Counted from the stretch's first letter, positions 1-9,585 are shown. The stretch is 62,340 nt of DNA from Vibrio xiamenensis (GCF_900100015.1 NZ_FNDD01000034.1:1-62340); one strand, 5' to 3'. Notes: generated by a model from the sequence alone, not told the origin. Program-made: numbers and translations.

Positions 1-29
1 TAAGACTTTATTTAGAGACCCAATTTAGT

Positions 30-106
30 GGAGCGGTAGTTCAGTTGGTTAGAATACCGGCCTGTCACGCCGGGGGTCGCGGGTTCGAGTCCCGTCCGCT
101 CCGCCA
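30..106 (+). tRNA. tRNA-Asp (GTC)
   Basis: This is a complete 77-nt cloverleaf. Its acceptor stem GGAGCGG pairs with CCGCTCC, the anticodon loop CTGTCAC carries GTC, the T arm contains GGTTCGAGTCC, and CCA is encoded. tRNA-Asp often lies at the distal end of gammaproteobacterial rRNA operons, so an rrn operon probably ends just upstream of the window; that part is inference. Confidence 0.97.
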
Positions 107-109
107 CTT

Positions 110-570
110 ATTTGAAGGTTCGACCTTCGGTCGAATGAGTCCCGCTTGAACGCAAGCCCGGCCATTCCGCCACTTATACTAAGCCTCAGTCGAAAGACTG
201 GGGCTTTTTTATGTCTGGAGCAAGCGAAGCATGCTGAGCGATAGTTCAGTAGGTTAGCTTATTGACCTTGAAAGAAAAGCGGCCTGCCACGCTGCCGTAG
301 GCATTCGAGGGTTCGAGTTCCGCTGGATTGCCAGTCCAACCGCTCCGCCACTTATACTAAGCCTCAGACTAGGTGTCCCCACTGAAAGACTGGAGTTTTT
401 TACGTGTGTTGAAGGGTTAGCAATGCAGAAGCAGTAATTCTATGGGCTAGCTTATTTACCTTGAAAGAAAAGCGGCCTGTCACGCCGAAGGTAACGCGCC
501 AAAACAAAGTATTAGTAGAGTCCCGCTGGAATGCCTGTCCAACTGCTCCGCTACTTATACTAAGCCTTTG
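110..570 (+). repeat. decayed tandem copies of the tRNA-Asp unit
   Basis: Three degenerate stretches resemble the tRNA-Asp and its downstream flank. One 3'-half relic lies near 133-180. Longer copies near 236-358 and 414-561 keep the D-arm-like GTTCAGTAGGTTAG (first of the two only), GCGGCCTGYCACGC and the 3' end CGCTCCGCCACTTATACTAAGCC. The two longer copies share an extra segment (TTGAAAGAAAAGCGGCCTG) inside the tRNA-like body, so they descend from each other and cannot fold as normal tRNAs. They look like fossils of an array expanded by unequal recombination. Confidence 0.75.
182..210 (+). terminator. intrinsic terminator after tRNA-Asp
   Basis: A 10-bp stem AGCCTCAGTC / GACTGGGGCT (one G-T pair) with a GAAA loop is followed by a T run. 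It would end the transcript carrying the tRNA and the presumed upstream rRNA operon. Confidence 0.85.
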
Positions 571-714
571 ATTAGGTGCCTGTTCTCGCTCGAAATGCTG
601 TGAGTCGCTACTACTTCACTAGACAACTCTTATTAGACATTAAATCCTACTTCTCGATACCATCGCTTGCGCTAGTTATCTTGATGCTTGAATATCTTAG
701 CTAGAATTGCGGAC

Positions 715-743
715 ATAAAAAGTCGGCATGAAAGCCGACTTTT
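715..743 (-). terminator. terminator of the hemCDXY operon
   Basis: Read on the minus strand, the stem AGTCGGC / GCCGACT with a 6-base loop is followed by TTTTTAT, just past the hemY stop codon. Confidence 0.8.
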
Positions 744-764
744 ACTCAGGTAATACTTCAACAA

Positions 765-1943
765 TTAGCGAACTAATGTGAGCGCTTTTTGCGAGACTTC
801 ATGTGCTGCTTTGGTCATGTTTTGTTTACCGAGCGCATCGGCAAGCAAAGCGTAATCAGACACGCTAGAGCGAATCTTCAATGCGTGTTCTAAGTGCTGC
901 TGTGCTTGTGGCCATTTTTTATCGTGCATATAAAGTTGTGCTAATGCACTGTGGGCTTCGGCATTTTGACCATCACGCTTTAACGCATCAGAGAGGAAAG
1001 TGACCGCCGGATGGCCATCAGCCAAATTGAGTTTGGCAATAAGGCTGTATAGCTCGGTATGATTTGGGTGTTTCTTAAGCGTCTCTTTAATTAGCGTGAA
1101 GGCTTCATTATCGGCCTGACGGGCAATCAACTGTTCGGCAAAACAGGCAGTTAATGTCTGGTCGGTTTTAAGCTTTTTGCTGAGATGATCCCAATGCTCA
1201 ATCACGCCCTCCGCACCACGCTTGGCTGCGACTTGTTTAAGGGCACCGCACTGCGCTTGAATCGTTAATGCTTCATATTGCGCTTCGTTAATGCATTTCT
1301 CTTTTAACAGTCTTGGCAGTAGGCTAATCAGCGCTTCCCAACGTTCTAACTCTATATATACCGTTTTTAGTGACGAAAGCAGCATATGGTTAGTTGGATA
1401 ATCACCGCTGAGCGCATCTAAAGTATTCAGCGCTCGGTCGAATTCTCTTTGGCGAATGTACTGACGTGCGCGAGTTAACTCAACCACAAGATGTGAGTCT
1501 TGCTGCTCTGCCGCAAGAGCCAAGTAATGATCACGCTGATCGGTTTTTCCTTGGCTTGCTGCTGCTTCCGACGCAACTAAGTAACACAGTAAAGGCATAT
1601 CATGATGTTTTGACCAACTGGTGACTTTTTTCTCAGCCTGCTTATAGTCGCCTTCCATTAGCTTGATAATACCTTCATTGGTAAGACGACGAGAGCGGCG
1701 CTGCTTTCGGACACCAAACCAATTCCAGGTTCTTGAACTGGCGTGGGCGGCTTTTTTCAATACGTATTCTAAGCCAAATAAGATCGCAAGAGCGGCGATG
1801 ACAAAGATCACTAAGGTGGTGACACTCATTTCGATGGTTTTATCCGCAATCGAAATCAGTACATAGCCTTGTTGACCCGCATATTGTGTGCCGACAAATA
1901 AGCCAGCGCCCAATACGACGAATAGAAAAATAAGACGAAACAT
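765..1943 (-). CDS. hemY: HemY, inner-membrane TPR protein of heme biosynthesis
   Basis: The 392-aa product has two N-terminal membrane segments (about residues 3-20 and 40-62), a basic stretch, and then an all-helical TPR region to the end. This matches the HemY family, a conserved heme-biosynthesis-associated membrane protein that is not the protoporphyrinogen oxidase of Bacillus also called HemY. It is the last gene of hemC-hemD-hemX-hemY; its ATG shares one base with the hemX stop (TAATG), which suggests translational coupling. The family's role is thought to be organising late heme-pathway enzymes. No unusual features were seen. Confidence 0.95.
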   Translation of the reverse strand: MFRLIFLFVVLGAGLFVGTQYAGQQGYVLISIADKTIEMSVTTLVIFVIAALAILFGLEYVLKKAAHASSRTWNWFGVRKQRRSRRLTNEGIIKLMEGDYKQAEKKVTSWSKHHDMPLLCYLVASEAAASQGKTDQRDHYLALAAEQQDSHLVVELTRARQYIRQREFDRALNTLDALSGDYPTNHMLLSSLKTVYIELERWEALISLLPRLLKEKCINEAQYEALTIQAQCGALKQVAAKRGAEGVIEHWDHLSKKLKTDQTLTACFAEQLIARQADNEAFTLIKETLKKHPNHTELYSLIAKLNLADGHPAVTFLSDALKRDGQNAEAHSALAQLYMHDKKWPQAQQHLEHALKIRSSVSDYALLADALGKQNMTKAAHEVSQKALTLVR

Positions 1944-3172
1944 TATTTTTCCTCCGTAGTCAGCGTTGTGACTTCGCGGCGTAAACGCTCATTAATTACA
2001 TCACTTAACTGTTTTTGTGTTTCGAGTTTAACTGGGTACTCAACACTGATCTTGGCTTTTTGCAGTAATGACAGTGTCTTATTAAACTCCGCGACTTTGG
2101 TGTCATCTTGATTGAGATAGTTCGTTGACCACTGTTTAGCGGTTTTAAGTGCGATGTTGTAAATGTCTTGTTGCTCGTCATACACGCCTTTAATTGCGGT
2201 TTGAAGCTGAGCTTTTAGGTTCTCACGTAGGTAGAAATCTTGCTTTGGAGATAGCAAAGGAATCACGTTGCCATCGCGAGTACGGAAAGTAATAAAGTTT
2301 TCCGAGAAGTCTTTCAGCGATGTCATCAAGTTGGTTTGCCAGTCTGAAATTTCTTCACTGACTTTTTCATCATTGACCTGAGGGGCGTCAGGTAAAATAG
2401 CATTAGCGAGCGGCAGTGCGTCTACTTGCTGCTGTAGCGATACTAAACGCAGCACTAAACCATCGCGGTCGATAAGTGGAACATTTTTCAATTTGGTGAT
2501 GTCATTAGCCATCGCTTGTCTTAACGGCACTAGAGATGGGTCATTAAGCGCAGCGATACGCACATCCGCACTTTGCATCAACTTTGTGGCGCTAAACGCG
2601 TCATGTTCCAGAAATAGCTTACGTCCTGCGAGTTTTACCAAGTAATCTGCTTCAGCAAGTAACCAATCATTTGGTCGGCGGCCTTTTACGTCAGCAACTG
2701 CAATTTGTAGGCTCTTGATGCTTTTTTGCTGCTGCTCTAATACGGTTTCTACTCGGTTAGTGACTTCGGTTGCTTTACTGATCGCTTGTTGCTTAGCATC
2801 ATCGACTTTAGTATTGACGTCGTTTTTAATCAGCGATAACTGTGATTCTAGCGCCGCAATACGCGCTTGGTATTGAGCATCTTTCTGCATGCCGTAATAG
2901 GTTACGCCGCCTGCAAACACAATCGAAATCAGCAAGGCTAGCGCGGCCATTTTGCCACCTTTGGCTTTTGGCGCTGGTGCATGATGATTCGTCGCTGTTT
3001 TAGCTGTGGTGGAGTTTTTGTTATCGCTTGAGCCTTGTTGTTTTTCTTTGGCCGCTTCAGGTTGGCCCTTTTTGTCGTTCACTGACGCTTTGGTATCAGA
3101 AGGCTCGACAACTACCGGAGTATTAGTCGGCTTCTTTGTTTGTTCTGAGTCGTTGTTGTTTTTATCTGTCAT
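1943..3172 (-). CDS. hemX: HemX, uroporphyrinogen-III C-methyltransferase-like membrane protein
   Basis: This 409-aa protein has a long Lys/Pro/Thr/Asn-rich cytoplasmic N-terminus (about 1-70), one membrane helix (about 73-94), a coiled coil (about 97-160) and a periplasmic alpha-helical C-terminal domain. That is the HemX layout; despite the inherited name there is no methyltransferase motif. It lies 3 bp after hemD and overlaps hemY by one base, within the hemCDXY operon. Biochemical function is not firmly known. Confidence 0.94.
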   Translation of the reverse strand: MTDKNNNDSEQTKKPTNTPVVVEPSDTKASVNDKKGQPEAAKEKQQGSSDNKNSTTAKTATNHHAPAPKAKGGKMAALALLISIVFAGGVTYYGMQKDAQYQARIAALESQLSLIKNDVNTKVDDAKQQAISKATEVTNRVETVLEQQQKSIKSLQIAVADVKGRRPNDWLLAEADYLVKLAGRKLFLEHDAFSATKLMQSADVRIAALNDPSLVPLRQAMANDITKLKNVPLIDRDGLVLRLVSLQQQVDALPLANAILPDAPQVNDEKVSEEISDWQTNLMTSLKDFSENFITFRTRDGNVIPLLSPKQDFYLRENLKAQLQTAIKGVYDEQQDIYNIALKTAKQWSTNYLNQDDTKVAEFNKTLSLLQKAKISVEYPVKLETQKQLSDVINERLRREVTTLTTEEK

Positions 3173-3175
3173 GGA

Positions 3176-3916
3176 TTATCGTCCTATATTTGGCTGGAGA
3201 GTAGCCAATAAATCGGGATTTGCTGCACTGCCTGTATTGGTGACAAAGTGAAAGCCCATCGCTGTCGCTTCCTCTGCGATTCGCGCGCTAGGCACAATCA
3301 GCTTGAGTGAGTAAAGCCATGTTGGATCAACGGCGGCTATATTCGAGACAAAAAAACCTAATTGGCCGCTACTGGTAATAATCACGGTATCGACTCGGTT
3401 GTTTTGCCATCGAGGTATCAATAGAGCAGCATCAAATTCGCGATATTGCCGTTGATACACTTCTCTGTATTCTACTATCGCACCTCGCTCGAGGAGTGTG
3501 TCAAAAATGAGTTCACGTCCACCATTTCCGCGTAAAATAACGATTTGTTTTTTATTGATATCTTGTAGAGGCGCGAGCTTAAGAAAATGTTCACTATCAC
3601 TATTTTGCGGATAGTTTACTTTTTGTCCGCTGACTCTGCTCAATTCTGATGCGGTTTTATGACCTATGGCAAGATAGTCACTGCTTTTCGGCCAGCTTAT
3701 ATGATGCTGAGATAGATAATCTTGGGTGAATGCGACGGCTTGCTGACTGATTGCGACGATAATATCGAAACGTGAAAGCTCATTTGCCAGTTGGGGAAGT
3801 TGCGAACCGGGTTGAAAGTCGAGTAAAGAGTGATGGAAGCAAGTGATACCAGCTTCCATCAATTGTTGGCATAAGGCTTGACCTTGTTTCTCAGGGCGAG
3901 TTACCAACACGGCCAT
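3176..3916 (-). CDS. hemD: uroporphyrinogen-III synthase
   Basis: At 246 aa it has the usual length for HemD, which cyclises hydroxymethylbilane with inversion of ring D. The N-terminus MAVLVTRPEKQG and the C-terminal segment with TVIITSSGQ and IVPSARIAEEA fit the two-lobed HemD fold, a family of low sequence conservation. It lies 6 bp after hemC and 3 bp before hemX, and acts directly on the hemC product in the cytoplasm. Confidence 0.95.
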   Translation of the reverse strand: MAVLVTRPEKQGQALCQQLMEAGITCFHHSLLDFQPGSQLPQLANELSRFDIIVAISQQAVAFTQDYLSQHHISWPKSSDYLAIGHKTASELSRVSGQKVNYPQNSDSEHFLKLAPLQDINKKQIVILRGNGGRELIFDTLLERGAIVEYREVYQRQYREFDAALLIPRWQNNRVDTVIITSSGQLGFFVSNIAAVDPTWLYSLKLIVPSARIAEEATAMGFHFVTNTGSAANPDLLATLQPNIGR

Positions 3917-3922
3917 AAGTGA

Positions 3923-4861
3923 TTACTCGTGATCTTGGTAGAGTTTGTCCAATATCGCTTTGGCGCCATCATCGAGAAGCTGCTGCGCTAATTGGACCCC
4001 CATAGATTCTGCGTTGCTACGCGGGCCACGTATTTCACCGCGCACGATATGAGAGCCATCAGGTTCGCCCACTAAAGCGCGTAACCAAAGATCGTCACCC
4101 TCTAATACCGCGTAGCTACCGATTGGAACCTGACAACCACCTTGCAGAGTAATGTTCATCGCACGCTCGCATATTACGCGATCGGCGGTGTCTTGGTGTG
4201 CTAGAGGCTTAAGCAGCTCGATAAGACGTTCATCATCTAAACGACATTCAATACCCACCGCGCCTTGTCCAACGGCGGGAAGTGACTGTTCCGGTTCAAT
4301 AAAGCTGGCGATACGTTGTTCAAGCTCTAAACGCTTCAAGCCTGCGGCTGCGAGAATGATGGCATCGTATTCCCCAGCGTCTAGTTTTCCGAGCCGAGTG
4401 CCGACATTACCTCGTAGCTCTTTGATAACAAGGTCAGGGCGATATGCTTGCAGTTGGCTTTGACGGCGTAAACTGCATGTACCAACGGTTGCTCCTTGAG
4501 GCAGAGCATCGATACTGGTGTAGTGGTTAGAAACAAATGCATCGCGTGGGTCTTCACGTTCACAAATGGTGACTAGGCCTAAACCTTGAGGAAAATCGAC
4601 CGGAACATCTTTCATTGAGTGAACGGCAAGATCGGCGCGACCTTCGAGCATCGCCACTTCTAATTCTTTGACAAACAGCCCTTTACCACCGACTTTTGCC
4701 AATGGTGTATCGAGAATGACATCACCTTTAGTCACCATAGTGACGAGTTCGACTTCAAGACCCGGGTGCGCGCTTTGCAATGCGTCTTTAACATAGTGGG
4801 CTTGCCATAAAGCGAGAGGGCTTTTACGTGTTGCGATTCGAATGGGTGTTGCTTTGGTCAT
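3923..4861 (-). CDS. hemC: porphobilinogen deaminase (hydroxymethylbilane synthase)
   Basis: It joins four porphobilinogens into hydroxymethylbilane using a dipyrromethane cofactor. Visible motifs are IRIATRKSPLALWQAHYVKD at the N-terminus, VHSMKDVP, GTCSLRRQSQL, LRGNVGTRLGKLD and the cofactor-binding Cys in GGCQVPIGSYA. Starting at 4861 gives 312 aa, the usual Vibrio length. An in-frame ATG at 4891, preceded by AGGA, would add 10 residues not conserved in the family, so the start is slightly uncertain. It is the first gene of the operon and is divergent from cyaA. Confidence 0.95.
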   Translation of the reverse strand: MTKATPIRIATRKSPLALWQAHYVKDALQSAHPGLEVELVTMVTKGDVILDTPLAKVGGKGLFVKELEVAMLEGRADLAVHSMKDVPVDFPQGLGLVTICEREDPRDAFVSNHYTSIDALPQGATVGTCSLRRQSQLQAYRPDLVIKELRGNVGTRLGKLDAGEYDAIILAAAGLKRLELEQRIASFIEPEQSLPAVGQGAVGIECRLDDERLIELLKPLAHQDTADRVICERAMNITLQGGCQVPIGSYAVLEGDDLWLRALVGEPDGSHIVRGEIRGPRSNAESMGVQLAQQLLDDGAKAILDKLYQDHE

Positions 4862-5127
4862 CTTGTTAATACTGTCTATCACTGAAAACATTAGATTAAT
4901 CCTAACATTCTCGAAGGGAAAGTATTACTGGTAGATCGTGGAGATGAATGAATGATGAAGGAATACGGGCTAAGATTCGAAATAGTGTGATTAAGTTCTC
5001 GTTTAGAATATGGTCTATTATTAGAATCGATGGTTACGTACCAAACTATGCCGCAAATCAAAGAGAATAATTATTTGGCGCGTATTTTTGATTCGGATCG
5101 TTCAAATCTTTACCAATCAAAATAAAA

Positions 5128-5145
5128 GTGTTAGATTGATCACGT
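5128..5145. promoter_or_regulatory. possible CRP site between hemC and cyaA
   Basis: TGTTA-N6-TCACG at 5129-5144 matches 8 of the 10 core positions of TGTGA-N6-TCACA and lies 65 bp upstream of the cyaA TTG start. In E. coli cyaA is repressed by CRP-cAMP, so a site here makes sense. This is one imperfect match in the 348-bp divergent intergenic region; I could not place -35/-10 elements with confidence in the rest. Confidence 0.4.
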
Positions 5146-5209
5146 TTTGAGGCGCGTGTCAGACATTGATGTCAGAACGCAGAGACAAGATTGAATCAAG
5201 GACTTCACC

Positions 5210-7738
5210 TTGCAGGCTTACACTAAGACAATCATCCAGAGACTTGATAATCTCAACCAGCAGCGTATTGACCGCGCGCTGGCGTTGATGGATTTGCAGA
5301 GTCAACGTGTATTCCATTTGATTCCTGCGTTGCTTCATTACAACCATCCTGTTATCCCCGGTTATTACGATGAATTTGTTCCTCACGGCATATGCGGTTT
5401 TGAACCCAATGCGGTGCAGCAGCAATTTGTTGATGATACTGAATTGGTTATCGGTAAACCGTTAACCACTAGCCGAAGTGCTCATATCTTAGGCCTTTAT
5501 ACGATGGGTAGTACCTCATCGATCGGTCAAAGTACCTCTAGTGATCTTGATATTTGGGTATGTGTTTCCCCTGAAATGCAGGCGGAAGAACGTAGCCTTT
5601 TGACAAATAAGTGTTTATTGATCACCGATTGGGCCCAAAGCCAAGGGGTTGAAGCCAATTTTTTCTTAATGGATGAGGAGCGTTTTCGCACCAACCATTC
5701 TGAAGAGATGACGGGTGATAACTGTGGTTCGTCTCAGCACTTACTGCTGCTTGATGAATTTTATCGCTCTGCGGTACGTCTTGCGGGTAAACGCTTGTTG
5801 TGGCAAATAGTGCCACCTGAAATGGAAGAGTGTTACGACGAATATATCGGCCATATGAGCCGTGATGGTCACATCGATTGTAGTGAATGGATTGATTTTG
5901 GTAAGTTGAATCGAATTCCTGCTGAAGAATACTTCGGCGCCAATTTATGGCAGCTATATAAAAGTATCGACTCACCATACAAATCAGTACTGAAAGCGAT
6001 TTTGCTTGAAGCCTATTCTTGGGAATATCCGCATACTCAACTGTTAAGTATCGACACTAAACGTCGTTTCTTTGCCCATGAGCCTGATCTCTACGGCATG
6101 GATACCTATTACTTAATGCTTGAAAAAGTAACGCGTTATCTTGAGCGTATTGGCGATCACACTCGTCTTGATCTTGTTCGTCGCTGCTTCTACCTCAAAA
6201 CCCATGAAAAGTTGTCGCGTCAACCTGGTGTTGGCTCGGTCGCTTGGCGACGCGCTGCGCTTGCCGAGATGGTAAAAACCTGGAACTGGGACAGTACGCT
6301 ACTTAAAGAGCTCGATAACCGTCGTAACTGGAAAGTTGAACAAGTTAAAATTGTCCATCATTCGTTGCTTGATGCGTTGATGCTGAGCTACCGTAACCTG
6401 ATTCAATTTGCGCGCCGTAACGATATTACCTCGGCGATCAGTCCGCAGGACATCAGCATTCTGGCGCGTAAACTGTACGCTGCATTCGAAGTTCTGCCGG
6501 GTAAAGTCACGCTGCTTAATCCGCAGATTTCTCCCGATTTACACGAACCAGACCTGAGTTTTATTCAAGTCTTGCCTGGACGTAGCAATCCACCGGGCTG
6601 GTATCTTTATAAACAGCCACTAGAAGCACGCCGTTTGATTGGTCAGCCTCTGCTTGAGCATAACGAATACCTCAGCAAACTGGTCGCGTGGGCGTTTTTT
6701 AATGGCCTAATTACCGAATCGACTCACCTGCACTCAGTGGTGCGAGATGCCCATCTTGATATCGATAAGTTCTATCAGATGGTGAGTGACTTACGTAATA
6801 CCTTCTCGCTACGTAAGCGTCGTCCATCCATGCAGGCTCTTGCAAGTCCTTGTGAAATCAGCCAGTTGGCGATGTTTATCAACTTCGAAAATGACCCAAC
6901 GGCAGACTTAGGCAACAAAACCCACAAGGTCGATTTGAAAAATATCGACATCTTTAGCTTTGGCCCTGAGCAGAAATGTCTGGTAGGCAGTGTCGATTTA
7001 GTATATCGAAACTCTTGGCATGAAGTGCGTACTCTGCACTTTAGAGGCGAGACCGCAATGCTCGATGCGCTGAAAACCGTGCTGGGTAAAATGCACCAAG
7101 ATGCTCTACCACCGGAATCGGTGGATGTGTTCTGTTACAGCAAAAACCTGCGTGGTGTAATGCGTAATATGGTGTATCAACTGCTGGCTGAATGTATCGA
7201 ACTGCGCCTCAAACCGGTTGAGCAAACTAAGCGTCGTCGCTTTAAAGCGATGCGCATGGGGCAACAAATGTTTGGCTTGTTCTTTGAACGACGCGGTGTG
7301 TCGGTTCAAAAGCTGGAAAATTCTGTCGATTTCTATCGCAGTATCTCGAGCAACAAGCTGAAAGGTTCGCCGCTGCTGATGCTCGATAAAGAGCAAGACT
7401 TCTCTCTGCCTGATGTGGTGGATGGTTTTGCAAGTGAAGGCTTGATTCAGTTCTTCTTTGAAGACTCTGAGCACGGATTTAACATCTACGTTCTCGATGA
7501 GAGTAATCAGGTTGAGGTTTACCACCAATTCAGTGGTGAGAAAGATGAGATGATCGCCAGCGTCAACAGTTTCTATACATCGATGCGTGGTGAAGATGGC
7601 GTGGTAGACAGCTTTATTAACTTCAACTTGCCGCAGTATTATCAAATTATTCATCCGCAAGAAGGGGATGACTATGTGGTGCCATATCGCAGTGATGCTA
7701 CCTCTTATGACAAGCTTAACCGCGCGGCCAATGCTTAG
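5210..7738 (+). CDS. cyaA: class I adenylate cyclase
   Basis: It makes cAMP from ATP. The 842-aa protein has the N-terminal nucleotidyltransferase domain (GSTSSIGQSTSSDLDIWVCV near residue 100-120 with the metal-binding Asp-x-Asp) and the long C-terminal regulatory half typical of enterobacterial and Vibrio class I cyclases. The start is TTG with AAGGA about 8 bases upstream; E. coli cyaA also uses a weak TTG start that limits expression. It is divergent from hemCDXY and convergent with cyaY across a shared terminator. Confidence 0.97.
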   Translation: MQAYTKTIIQRLDNLNQQRIDRALALMDLQSQRVFHLIPALLHYNHPVIPGYYDEFVPHGICGFEPNAVQQQFVDDTELVIGKPLTTSRSAHILGLYTMGSTSSIGQSTSSDLDIWVCVSPEMQAEERSLLTNKCLLITDWAQSQGVEANFFLMDEERFRTNHSEEMTGDNCGSSQHLLLLDEFYRSAVRLAGKRLLWQIVPPEMEECYDEYIGHMSRDGHIDCSEWIDFGKLNRIPAEEYFGANLWQLYKSIDSPYKSVLKAILLEAYSWEYPHTQLLSIDTKRRFFAHEPDLYGMDTYYLMLEKVTRYLERIGDHTRLDLVRRCFYLKTHEKLSRQPGVGSVAWRRAALAEMVKTWNWDSTLLKELDNRRNWKVEQVKIVHHSLLDALMLSYRNLIQFARRNDITSAISPQDISILARKLYAAFEVLPGKVTLLNPQISPDLHEPDLSFIQVLPGRSNPPGWYLYKQPLEARRLIGQPLLEHNEYLSKLVAWAFFNGLITESTHLHSVVRDAHLDIDKFYQMVSDLRNTFSLRKRRPSMQALASPCEISQLAMFINFENDPTADLGNKTHKVDLKNIDIFSFGPEQKCLVGSVDLVYRNSWHEVRTLHFRGETAMLDALKTVLGKMHQDALPPESVDVFCYSKNLRGVMRNMVYQLLAECIELRLKPVEQTKRRRFKAMRMGQQMFGLFFERRGVSVQKLENSVDFYRSISSNKLKGSPLLMLDKEQDFSLPDVVDGFASEGLIQFFFEDSEHGFNIYVLDESNQVEVYHQFSGEKDEMIASVNSFYTSMRGEDGVVDSFINFNLPQYYQIIHPQEGDDYVVPYRSDATSYDKLNRAANA

Positions 7739-7752
7739 ACTTAATATTCAAT

Positions 7753-7783
7753 AAAAAAAGAGCACATTCAGTGCTCTTTTTTT
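7753..7783. terminator. bidirectional terminator between cyaA and cyaY
   Basis: The stem GAGCAC / GTGCTC with loop ATTCA is flanked by an A run on the left and a T run on the right, so it can terminate both cyaA and cyaY transcripts. Confidence 0.9.
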
Positions 7784-8096
7784 ATGCCCAATCAATGGTT
7801 TCGTTCGCGTGTTTCTCACACTCTTGCTTAACCATCTCGATTAACTCCAACCCGGTTTTGGAACATATCCAGCGTTGGTCGACATATTGAAAGTGAAAGC
7901 CACCAGATTTTGACGCTAACCAAATTTCTTTCATTGGCTCTTGGCGGTTAATGATCACTTGGCTACGGTCTTCAAAATCCAGAGTCATCACATTGCCTGT
8001 CACCTCATAATCGATGTCAGCACCAGAGTCATCAATCATCTCTTCGATAAATTCCATTTGTGTATCGGCAAGTTGATGAAATTCAGTCTCGTTCAT
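7782..8096 (-). CDS. cyaY: frataxin homologue CyaY
   Basis: This 104-aa acidic protein begins MNETEFHQLADTQMEFIEEMID and contains DYEVTGNVMTLDFEDRSQVIINRQEPMKEIWLAS and GGFHFQY, the frataxin signature. Acidic residues on helix 1 bind iron, and CyaY modulates iron-sulfur cluster assembly by IscS/IscU. Its length is normal. It is transcribed toward cyaA. Confidence 0.97.
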   Translation of the reverse strand: MNETEFHQLADTQMEFIEEMIDDSGADIDYEVTGNVMTLDFEDRSQVIINRQEPMKEIWLASKSGGFHFQYVDQRWICSKTGLELIEMVKQECEKHANETIDWA

Positions 8097-8171
8097 CTTA
8101 TCTGTCCTATTGCTTTTCCTGAGTGTGGTGCGATTATAGGGGGCATTGAAAGAATAATCACGAATTGGCCA

Positions 8172-8303
8172 ATGAAAAAGACTTTATTAGCGCTATTTAT
8201 CTTCTCTGTGGTGGGTTTATCCGGCTGTGGTCAAACAGGGCCGCTTTACATGCCTGCAGATACTCAACAGAATGAAACAACGAACAGCACAAATACCGAT
8301 TAG
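8172..8303 (+). CDS. lptM: LptM (YifL) lipoprotein
   Basis: The 43-aa product has a lipoprotein signal peptide with lipobox LSGC (Cys19) followed by GQTGPLYMP, the signature of the LptM/YifL family. In E. coli LptM binds LptD-LptE and assists outer-membrane LPS translocon assembly. The start chosen places MKK at the head of the signal peptide; the Shine-Dalgarno sequence is weak. A longer in-frame reading upstream exists but would bury the signal peptide. It lies 18 bp before lysA, as in E. coli relatives where it precedes dapF. Confidence 0.9.
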   Translation: MKKTLLALFIFSVVGLSGCGQTGPLYMPADTQQNETTNSTNTD

Positions 8304-8321
8304 TCATTAAGGAAACGTACT

Positions 8322-9575
8322 TTGGATTACTTTAACTATCAGGACGATGGTCAGCTTTGGGCTGAAGGCGTCACATTGACCAGCTTAGCAGAGCAATACG
8401 GCTCTCCTCTCTACGTTTACTCACGTGCCACGCTTGAGCGTCATTGGCACGCGTTTGATAAATCGGTCGGCGATCATCCTCATTTAGTGTGTTATGCCGT
8501 GAAAGCGAACTCTAACTTGGGTGTGCTTAACGCGTTAGCTCGCATTGGTTCTGGCTTTGACATCGTTTCTGGCGGTGAGCTGGAGCGAGTGATTGCCGCA
8601 GGTGGCGACCCTGCGAAAGTGGTCTTTTCTGGCGTGGGTAAAACGCCTGCGGAAATGCGCCGCGCGCTTGAATTGGGAATCAAATGTTTCAATGTTGAAT
8701 CGGAACCTGAGCTGGTTCGCTTGAATAAAGTTGCAGGTGATATGGGCGTTAAAGCGCCAATCTCTTTGCGCATTAACCCTGATGTTGACGCCCATACTCA
8801 CCCTTATATTTCAACCGGCCTACGTGATAACAAATTTGGTATCGCTTTTGAACGTGCGCCAGAAGTGTATAAGTTCGCGCAAAGCCTTTCTAATTTAGAG
8901 ATCCATGGTATTGATTGCCACATTGGTTCTCAGCTTACCGATATCGCACCATTTATCGATGCCACCGATCGTTTGTTAAAGCTAATTGATGATCTTAAAG
9001 CACAAGGCGTGCACATTCGTCACTTGGATGTCGGTGGTGGTCTTGGTGTGATTTATCGTAATGAATTACCACCACAGCCATCAGAATACGCAAAAGCGCT
9101 ATTGGCACGTTTAGACAACCATCAAGACCTAGAGTTGGTGTTTGAACCGGGTCGAGCCATTGCTGCCAACGCGGGCGTGCTATTAACTCGTGTTGAGTTC
9201 CTGAAACATACCGAGCATAAAAACTTTGCCATTATTGATGCGGCGATGAATGACTTAATGCGTCCTGCGCTTTACCAAGCATGGCAAGAGATCATTCCTG
9301 TGGCTCCGCGTCAGGGTGAAGCGAAAACCTACGATTTAGTGGGGCCTATTTGTGAAACCGGTGACTTCCTTGGTAAAGATCGTGATCTGTGCTTGGAAGA
9401 AGGAGACTTGCTTGCGGTGCGCTCAGCTGGTGCTTATGGTTTTGTGATGTCATCAAACTACAACACTCGTCCGCGCGTGGCGGAAGTCATGGTGGATGGT
9501 GAACAAAGCCATTTAGTTCGTCGTCGTGAAGAACTCCCAAGTTTGTGGGAACTTGAAAATATTTTGCCGGAGTAA
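8322..9575 (+). CDS. lysA: diaminopimelate decarboxylase
   Basis: This PLP enzyme converts meso-diaminopimelate to lysine. The 417-aa protein shows the PLP lysine in CYAVKANSN, HIGSQ, DVGGGLG, EPGRAI and the substrate-site Cys in CETGDF. The start is TTG with AAGGAA upstream. It lies 10 bp before dapF, so the enzyme making meso-DAP and the one consuming it are co-transcribed. Confidence 0.97.
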   Translation: MDYFNYQDDGQLWAEGVTLTSLAEQYGSPLYVYSRATLERHWHAFDKSVGDHPHLVCYAVKANSNLGVLNALARIGSGFDIVSGGELERVIAAGGDPAKVVFSGVGKTPAEMRRALELGIKCFNVESEPELVRLNKVAGDMGVKAPISLRINPDVDAHTHPYISTGLRDNKFGIAFERAPEVYKFAQSLSNLEIHGIDCHIGSQLTDIAPFIDATDRLLKLIDDLKAQGVHIRHLDVGGGLGVIYRNELPPQPSEYAKALLARLDNHQDLELVFEPGRAIAANAGVLLTRVEFLKHTEHKNFAIIDAAMNDLMRPALYQAWQEIIPVAPRQGEAKTYDLVGPICETGDFLGKDRDLCLEEGDLLAVRSAGAYGFVMSSNYNTRPRVAEVMVDGEQSHLVRRREELPSLWELENILPE

Positions 9576-9585
9576 TCAGCATATT

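Noticed and set aside
236..350. Second and third tRNA-Asp genes
   Set aside because: Extra internal bases and lost stem pairing mean they cannot form a normal cloverleaf; treated as relics.
7106..7660. 184-codon minus-strand frame inside cyaA
   Set aside because: Shadow of the cyclase coding frame, with no start context and no family match.
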